Shown here in pieces: positions 6,871-12,010 of a stretch of 12,010 nt of DNA (position 1 is the stretch's first letter; every line of letters begins with the position of its first letter). The translations under genes were made by a program, and so were the position numbers. The stretch spans positions 1-12,010 of the forward strand of contig CAKRCJ010000045.1 of assembly GCA_934307185.1 (NCBI GenBank), given 5' to 3'. This DNA comes from an uncultured Roseburia sp. GTDB taxonomy: Bacteria; Bacillota; Clostridia; Lachnospirales; Lachnospiraceae. The notes below the pieces were generated by a model. That model ran no database searches and was not told the origin of the DNA. It saw nothing but the letters and a program-made list of their open reading frames with translations.

Positions 6871-9351
6871 TTATTTTAAGCTGTCCATCTCCTCCATCTT
6901 ACGAATTGCTGCTGTCCTGTTTGCCACTCCAAGCTTCCGGTAAATCTTTGTGAGATTTTTCTCGACTGTGACCTGTGCAATATGCATCTTCTCACTAATC
7001 TGCGCATTGCGTAAGCCTGCCCTTACATATCCCATTATTTCCTGTTCTCTTTTTGTAAGAAGCGGCTTTTCCTTTTTTGTGCTTTCTTTAAAGCTCAAAA
7101 TTCCTTTTTTATACTTCTCCATGCCATAAGAGGTCTTCTTTAAAAAAGCATTTTCCCCGATAATCGGTAAAAGCGGCTCTATCTCTTTTCCATTTTCAAT
7201 AAACGGAATTTGCAGATTATCCGGCTCTGCTAACTGTACCGCCTGTAAAAGAAAGCTCGCTGCAATCTCCTCTTCTCCTATATGATACCTTGCAATTGCC
7301 TTATATAAAAGTCCGACTACCTGGGAACGGACTTGTATCGTCTGCTGATACGGCTTTAACATCTGCGTTCCAATGAACTCAAGCATTTCCCAGTTTTCCA
7401 GTCCGCACAAAATCTTTCCATACGTCATGCAGCCACCTCTGCTGCTCCTGATCTGCCTGCTGCAATTTTCCAGTTTAAAATCCCTAAGCCATTCTGCAAC
7501 TTTTTCAAACTTTCCAAGGCAGGCATACATATAACCCTGCACTAACTCGATATCTGCACAAAGCACCGGGGTTGCAATATCCTTTAGCTCCTCCTCCATC
7601 TCATTTATGAGATTTTCAAATTCCATCTTCTGCCCATTATAAATCATGCTTCGCAGAATAATATAATAGCAGCTTATAATAATACAGTTCTGCCTGCAGA
7701 GCTTCGCTGCCTTTAACACCTTCCCTGCTAACGCACCCGCTTTATCCATCTGTCCGGTTAACATGGCATATTCCGCATCAAAAAAGGTATCCCAGTCCTC
7801 CCTGCTTCCAGTTGCAAGCTTCGTATAATATCCCGCATACTCTTTTTCCTGCTGTATTGTCTCTAAGAGCTTTCCACTCTGCTTATAATACAATACGGTC
7901 ATGCATGCCGTTCCGTAAGTAAGCGGCGAATTTTCAATTAATACCGATGTTCCCGACTGTATCAGCTCACATGCCTCACGAAGTGTCTGATTCATCCTTT
8001 TTATATCATTAAACTGCATCACCGATAAGATAACCTTCATCTCACCGGCTACCCTGTCATTTGTGCTCCACTTTTTGCTTTCTTTCACCTGTAAAAGTGC
8101 CTGCTCATATTCCGGCATAAGCTTTTCTGCCTGCTCTTTTGCTGCAAGATAATATCTGTGATTTAACATTGCCATAATATAGCGGTCCCAGATTTCCGGT
8201 CTGATATATTCCCTTATCTCATCAAACAGCTCCGGTGCCTGCTCAATAATATTTCTGCCATACTCACCGGCATAAAGCTGCGCTATCTTTTCCCAGTTCT
8301 TCTCTTTCTGGTAATAGCGGACGGCATGGACAAATTTCTTTTTCTTTTCGCACCACCTCGCCGCACGATGATACAGTCTTTCTATATCAATGCTGCTCTT
8401 TTTTAATTCCTTTTCTGCCACATTCCGCAATAATATGTGCATCATATAGGAATGGCTTGCATTATTATAGTATAAAAATCCAAATTTCTCCTGATTTTCC
8501 TTTAGCATTAAATCCGTAACTTCTATCTCTGTAACATAAGAAGCTCCTTCTATATCAAACCAGTCAAATAAAGAAACTTTCATATAAAATTCCTGCATCA
8601 CTGGTTCAAGTTTTTCAAAAATTGCCGTCTTAAGCAGATGACTCACTCCATAAAAGCATCCGAAGTTTCCACTTTTTTTGTATTCAAATAATGACAAATA
8701 TACTGCACTAATCCAGCCATCCGTATACTGATATACTTTTTTCAATTCTTTTTCATTCAAGATAACCTGATTCAGACGAAAAATTTCATCTGTTTCTTCA
8801 ATGGTCAGTGTCAGACTGTTCTGATTAAAAACCGTACACTGTCCTTTTAAAAACATTTCTTCATTTGACAGTTCCGGATATTCTCTTGAAATCAGGATAA
8901 TATGTAAAAATGTATTCTCCTGCACGATTAGCTCTAACAGCCGGTTTAAATCTTTACTCTTACAGTTCTGATAATCATCTAAAATAAAATAAACCGGACT
9001 CTTTACATACTGTTTTATCAGCTGGATAACATAGAATCTCTCCTGCTCCGACTTTGGAATATCTGTCTCAGACAGCTTCTCACCTAAAACCCGGTTGTTT
9101 ATCCCTAATTTTTCACAGACACGGCTCCAAATCCATGTCTCATCTATCTCATCTCTCTGGAATTGAAACCAGACTGTTATTTTCTCCTTATGTTCTTCGA
9201 AAAATTGTCTTACAATAGTAGTTTTTCCGTATCCAGATGGTCCGATAATTAAAATAAATGGCTGTTCCATAACCTCTTCGAACATTTTTATGAATCTTTT
9301 TCTTGCAAATTCTTTTGATGTCAGTTTATAAATTTTGTCCTTCTCTTGCAT
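6871..9351 (-). CDS. MalT-like (LAL) ATP-binding transcriptional regulator with C-terminal LuxR HTH
   Basis: This 826-residue protein has the STAND-type layout of large LuxR regulators. The Walker A motif is GPSGYGKTT (37-45) and Walker B is YFILDDY (121-127). A long, mostly alpha-helical middle of TPR-like character follows (about 340-740), rich in paired Trp, Tyr and Ala helices. A LuxR-type HTH occupies 764-822 (LLTKREQEIMGYVRAG, then EKMHIAQVTVEKNLTKIYRKLG). In relatives such as MalT, ATP and an inducer bound by the superhelical domain drive oligomerisation and promoter activation. The ligand here cannot be read from sequence. The Shine-Dalgarno before 9351 is weak (GTGAAG about 5 nt upstream), so translation may depend on coupling with the preceding nudC-type gene, which ends 31 nt before. 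The chemoreceptor gene 125 nt downstream is a possible co-transcribed target. Confidence 0.92.
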   Translation of the reverse strand: MQEKDKIYKLTSKEFARKRFIKMFEEVMEQPFILIIGPSGYGKTTIVRQFFEEHKEKITVWFQFQRDEIDETWIWSRVCEKLGINNRVLGEKLSETDIPKSEQERFYVIQLIKQYVKSPVYFILDDYQNCKSKDLNRLLELIVQENTFLHIILISREYPELSNEEMFLKGQCTVFNQNSLTLTIEETDEIFRLNQVILNEKELKKVYQYTDGWISAVYLSLFEYKKSGNFGCFYGVSHLLKTAIFEKLEPVMQEFYMKVSLFDWFDIEGASYVTEIEVTDLMLKENQEKFGFLYYNNASHSYMMHILLRNVAEKELKKSSIDIERLYHRAARWCEKKKKFVHAVRYYQKEKNWEKIAQLYAGEYGRNIIEQAPELFDEIREYIRPEIWDRYIMAMLNHRYYLAAKEQAEKLMPEYEQALLQVKESKKWSTNDRVAGEMKVILSVMQFNDIKRMNQTLREACELIQSGTSVLIENSPLTYGTACMTVLYYKQSGKLLETIQQEKEYAGYYTKLATGSREDWDTFFDAEYAMLTGQMDKAGALAGKVLKAAKLCRQNCIIISCYYIILRSMIYNGQKMEFENLINEMEEELKDIATPVLCADIELVQGYMYACLGKFEKVAEWLRDFKLENCSRQIRSSRGGCMTYGKILCGLENWEMLEFIGTQMLKPYQQTIQVRSQVVGLLYKAIARYHIGEEEIAASFLLQAVQLAEPDNLQIPFIENGKEIEPLLPIIGENAFLKKTSYGMEKYKKGILSFKESTKKEKPLLTKREQEIMGYVRAGLRNAQISEKMHIAQVTVEKNLTKIYRKLGVANRTAAIRKMEEMDSLK

Positions 9352-9382
9352 ATGTCTTCACTTTTTCGTCCTTTGCCACTTT

Positions 9383-10240
9383 TTAACCGTTGGTTTTTCT
9401 TTTCTGCTCCTTAAAATACATCATCATCTCATGCGTTAAGCTTAAATGCTCTTTATCCTCTGGAATATCATGATAATCCACCCACTCTGCAACAGACAGT
9501 TCCTCCTCATCTAAATGTATTTCGTTCTCTGTCTCAAGTTCACAGAAATATCCTAATAAAAGATTGCTGTCAAATCCCCATGGCTGGCTCTTATAATAAC
9601 GAATATGTTTTACCGTCAGTCCGACTTCCTCCATAACTTCTCTTTTTACTGTCTCTTCCGCCGTCTCGCCTATCTCTGTAAATCCTGCAATGAGTGCGTA
9701 CCTTTTGTACTCTCTTCCCGCATATTTCGTCATTAAAATCTTATCCCCATTCGTCACCCCGACAATGACCGCCGGTGCAATCTTTGGGAATACCATATTA
9801 TTGCATATAGGACACTGCATCATGCGTAACGTATCACTATGCACTAAAGGCTTGCCACACCTGCCGCAGAACTGGTTATCTCTGTACCACACAAATAAAT
9901 GCCATGCCGTTGCTGCCACAAGTATTTTTTCTTTTGGCTGCATTGTCCTTACATCAAACATTTTATGAAATGCAAAGCCATCTATTTTGGTATCCTCTTT
10001 TATGTCTGTCAGAAAATAATCTTCCCCATCCAGACAGAAAAGATAAACACAAGGAGGCATCTTTTCTTTTAAAACCTCTGTATTATAATTTTTCCACTGT
10101 TCATACGTTAAGAACTGTATCTCTTCCTCATAAGAAAGATATATCGTCCGGTCACCAAACCCTAATATTTTACTATCCCATTCCGGTGTTTTCTTTCTGT
10201 ATTCATTCGAAAGCTTCATTGGAAAAATATCCTGTATCAT
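9383..10240 (-). CDS. nudC: NudC-type NAD(H) pyrophosphatase / NAD-cap hydrolase (Nudix family)
   Basis: This 285-residue protein has the full NudC layout: an N-terminal domain, a zinc ribbon with Cys125, Cys128, Cys143 and Cys146, and then a Nudix domain. The Nudix box spans 186-208 with Gly186, Glu192, Arg200, Glu201, Glu204, Glu205 and Gly207 all in place. SQPW at 218-221, ten residues after the box, is the NudC signature for NAD binding. The enzyme splits NADH to NMNH and AMP, and in studied bacteria it also removes NAD caps from RNA 5' ends. It acts in the cytoplasm and needs Mg or Mn. AGGAAGGA at 10251-10258, 10 nt upstream, supports the start at 10240. It is the first gene of the leftward set and is divergent from the GGDEF gene through the symmetrical promoter. 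No key residue is missing. Confidence 0.95.
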   Translation of the reverse strand: MIQDIFPMKLSNEYRKKTPEWDSKILGFGDRTIYLSYEEEIQFLTYEQWKNYNTEVLKEKMPPCVYLFCLDGEDYFLTDIKEDTKIDGFAFHKMFDVRTMQPKEKILVAATAWHLFVWYRDNQFCGRCGKPLVHSDTLRMMQCPICNNMVFPKIAPAVIVGVTNGDKILMTKYAGREYKRYALIAGFTEIGETAEETVKREVMEEVGLTVKHIRYYKSQPWGFDSNLLLGYFCELETENEIHLDEEELSVAEWVDYHDIPEDKEHLSLTHEMMMYFKEQKRKTNG

Positions 10241-10275
10241 AACTTCTTTATCCTTCCTGTTTTACGTTCCTACCT

Positions 10276-10304
10276 ATTGTAATGCATTTTGTTTTTTTGT
10301 ACAA
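10276..10304 (-). promoter_or_regulatory. Sigma-A-type promoter of the nudC operon
   Basis: On the minus strand TTGTAC (10304-10299) and TACAAT (10281-10276) are separated by 17 bp. The predicted transcription start is near 10269, giving a leader of about 30 nt before nudC. It overlaps the opposing promoter almost completely. Confidence 0.65.
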
Positions 10305-10305
10305 T
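10277..10305 (+). promoter_or_regulatory. Sigma-A-type promoter of the LacI-GGDEF gene
   Basis: TTGTAA (10277-10282) and TACAAT (10300-10305) are separated by 17 bp. The predicted start is near 10312, giving a leader of about 32 nt. AGGGGA at 10332-10337 is a good Shine-Dalgarno for the ATG at 10344. Confidence 0.68.
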
Positions 10306-10343
10306 AGACAAAGAAATCTGGTATTTACGATAGGGGAATTTTT

Positions 10344-12010
10344 ATGTACCATACAAAAAAAATAGGTGTTTTTATCTCTCACATTATGGGATATTATCAA
10401 AAAAATGTATGTCAGGGAATTATTGACAAAGCATTAGAATACGGCTATACAGCAGAAATATTTGCATCCATGGATGGAGAAAACATTGGTGATTACGGTC
10501 TTGGGGAAGAAAGTATTTTATCTCTTCCGAATTTTGATGAGCTAAGCGGTGTTATTTTTGCCTCGGAAACCTATCCGAACGAACAGTTAAAAAATGAAAT
10601 TTATTCTACTTTAAAAAGTAAATGCAATTGCCCGGTGGCAGAGATTGCAGTCTATGGACAGCAGTTTCCTTCGGTTGCATTGGAAAACAACTATCCATTT
10701 TTTGACCTTACAGAGCATCTGATTACCGAACATAAGTGTGAAAACATCTGCTATTTTGGCTGCAGGGAGGAAAAATTTTTCTCTGATGCAAGAGAACAGT
10801 ATTTTAAGGATGCACTGAAAAAACATGGAAAAGCATTGACTGGACATTCTGTATTCTCCGGCTCCTACACCGAAGAATCTGCAAAGGAAGCTCTTACTTT
10901 CTTTACAGAAGGAAGCAAAAGACCGGATGCAGTTGTCTGTTATAACGACAAACTTGCTCTTTTATTCATGTCCGCCGCGCTGTCCGCAGGATATCGCATC
11001 CCGGAGGATATTGCCATTACCGGCTGTGACGACAGTGAAGAAGGCCAAAATGTCTCTCCTGCTTTAACGACTGTTTCTTTTCCTGTCTATGAATTAGGAG
11101 TTACTGCAGTAGAGAAACTGGTAAATATCATACACAACAAGGCATTTGCATCTATTACAGAAGTACATGCCCAGATGATTGTAAATAATTCCTGTGGATG
11201 TCATAAAGTAACGGAGTCTCCTTCCCTTTACTTTGAGCAGAAACTCACAAACTATATTTCTTCTCTGGAAGCTTCCATTTTTAATTCCATGAAAATGTCT
11301 GCCGATTTCCAGAATATTACAGATATTGATGAAGGTATGGACCTTTTAGAATCCTATGTGACTTCTCTTGCCCACTGCAATGAGTTTTACTTATGCCTTT
11401 ATTCAGACTGGGACAGTGTTTCAAAGCATTTACTAGAACTTACAGACAACGATATTTATGATGACATAAATCCAAACGAGGTTACATTAAAATTGGGATT
11501 AAAAGATGGGAAAAGGCTGGCAGAATACACCTTTACCAAACATTCCCTGCTGCCGGAACCACTGTACAGACAGTCTGACTCTGCCTATTTTTATTTTCCT
11601 CTGTTTTTTAAGAATAAGTCTTTCGGTTATATTGCCTTAGCTTATGAAAATAACCGTATTGATTATCACTTTCAGCTGGTTCATTGGTTTATGAATATCA
11701 ACCAGTTATTGAAACGATTAAGTGATGCAAAGCAGACTTCTATTCTTGTTTCACATTTAGAGAACATTTATACGAAAGATGCCTTGACCGGGCTTTACAA
11801 CAAGCATGGCTATCTTCACCATGAAGCCATACTGCTTTCAGAAGCTGTTTCAAATCACAGTAGTGTTACCTGCTTTTTATTTGATTTAAACCATTTAAAA
11901 TACATCAATGACCGCTATGGACACAACGAAGGGGATTTTGCAATTCAGGTAATCGGCCATGCACTTTCGAGCGTTATCCGTCCAAATGACATATGTGCAA
12001 GATTCAGCGG
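10344..12010 (+). CDS. LacI/periplasmic-binding-protein-like sensor fused to GGDEF diguanylate cyclase domain, 3' end outside window
   Basis: 555 codons and two bases are present, and the right edge cuts the gene. Residues 5-290 follow the LacI-type sugar-binding fold: IGVFISHIMGYYQKNVCQGI at the start, LSGVIFASE near 75, DAVVCYNDKLALLFMSAA near 200 and IPEDIAITGCDDSE near 220. Residues about 300-475 are a helical linker region with no motif I can name. The GGDEF domain begins at DALTGLYN (Asp479), with the metal-binding Asp514 in FLFDLNHLKYINDRYGH. The last codons read ARFS plus GG, so the signature will probably be SGDEF rather than GGDEF. There is no signal peptide or membrane segment, and no DNA-binding HTH: an in-frame stop at 10305-10307 lies just upstream with no other start between. 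It probably makes c-di-GMP in response to a cytoplasmic sugar-like ligand. Whether it is catalytically active cannot be judged here. Confidence 0.88.
   Translation, partial: MYHTKKIGVFISHIMGYYQKNVCQGIIDKALEYGYTAEIFASMDGENIGDYGLGEESILSLPNFDELSGVIFASETYPNEQLKNEIYSTLKSKCNCPVAEIAVYGQQFPSVALENNYPFFDLTEHLITEHKCENICYFGCREEKFFSDAREQYFKDALKKHGKALTGHSVFSGSYTEESAKEALTFFTEGSKRPDAVVCYNDKLALLFMSAALSAGYRIPEDIAITGCDDSEEGQNVSPALTTVSFPVYELGVTAVEKLVNIIHNKAFASITEVHAQMIVNNSCGCHKVTESPSLYFEQKLTNYISSLEASIFNSMKMSADFQNITDIDEGMDLLESYVTSLAHCNEFYLCLYSDWDSVSKHLLELTDNDIYDDINPNEVTLKLGLKDGKRLAEYTFTKHSLLPEPLYRQSDSAYFYFPLFFKNKSFGYIALAYENNRIDYHFQLVHWFMNINQLLKRLSDAKQTSILVSHLENIYTKDALTGLYNKHGYLHHEAILLSEAVSNHSSVTCFLFDLNHLKYINDRYGHNEGDFAIQVIGHALSSVIRPNDICARFS

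Larger units (their letters stand above)
10274..10307. repeat. 8-bp inverted repeat that makes the divergent promoter symmetrical
   Basis: CTATTGTA (10274-10281) and TACAATAG (10300-10307) are perfect complements across an 18-bp spacer. Each arm holds the -10 of one promoter and most of the -35 of the other. It may also be a binding site for a dimeric regulator. Confidence 0.6.

Noticed and set aside
6525..6953. Plus-strand frames of 142 and 65 codons spanning the luxR-chemoreceptor gap
   Set aside because: They overlap both real genes on the other strand, and the part in the gap is low-complexity and hydrophobic without a start signal.
9690..10242. Plus-strand frames of 92 and 112 codons opposite nudC
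   Set aside because: nudC has every zinc and Nudix residue intact on the minus strand; these frames show no domain and no ribosome site.
10611..10847. Minus-strand 78-codon frame opposite the LacI-like sensor
   Set aside because: It is antisense to well-conserved LacI-type sequence and has no supporting signal.

Overview
The window looks like chromosome from a low-to-mid GC Gram-positive anaerobe, most likely a gut Lachnospiraceae-type Clostridia (relatives of Roseburia, Blautia or Coprococcus). The grounds are purine-rich Shine-Dalgarno sites, A/T-rich intergenic DNA, cytoplasmic plant-glycan hydrolases paired with AraC regulators, and a flagellar-type chemoreceptor. I name no species. I see no rRNA or tRNA gene, insertion sequence, prophage, CRISPR array or sign of recent transfer.

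Region 1 (1-4003) is a glycan-utilisation module. A GH43 glycosidase gene on the minus strand runs off the left edge. It is divergent from a GH1 beta-glucosidase-like gene, which is followed 25 nt later by an AraC-type regulator. The 238-bp divergent intergenic region carries four copies of a TTCATNNAA motif, two of them forming a perfect 10-bp inverted repeat. This is the best candidate for the regulator's operator. A 12-bp-arm hairpin spans the AraC stop codon and closes the module.

Region 2 (4003-10240) is four minus-strand genes. In transcription order they are a NudC-type Nudix hydrolase, a MalT-like (LAL) ATPase/LuxR regulator, a methyl-accepting chemotaxis protein, and a cupin/AraC regulator. 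Gaps are 31, 125 and 55 nt, and I see no convincing terminator between them. They may be one long transcript or two.

Region 3 (10241-12010) starts with a compact divergent promoter. Its plus and minus sigma-A-like elements are mirror images that occupy the same DNA. It drives nudC leftwards and, rightwards, a LacI-type ligand-binding domain fused to a GGDEF diguanylate cyclase domain. The right window edge cuts that gene just as the GGDEF signature begins.

Taken together this is ordinary accessory chromosome, dense in sensing genes: two carbohydrate hydrolases, two AraC regulators, one LAL regulator, one chemoreceptor and one predicted sugar-sensing c-di-GMP enzyme. I did not find a clearly unprecedented system. 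The items most worth a second look are the overlapping symmetrical promoter, the helix-turn-helix-free LacI-GGDEF fusion beside nudC and the LAL regulator, the operator cluster between the two hydrolases, and the unusual Met/Ala-rich segment in the GH1 enzyme.
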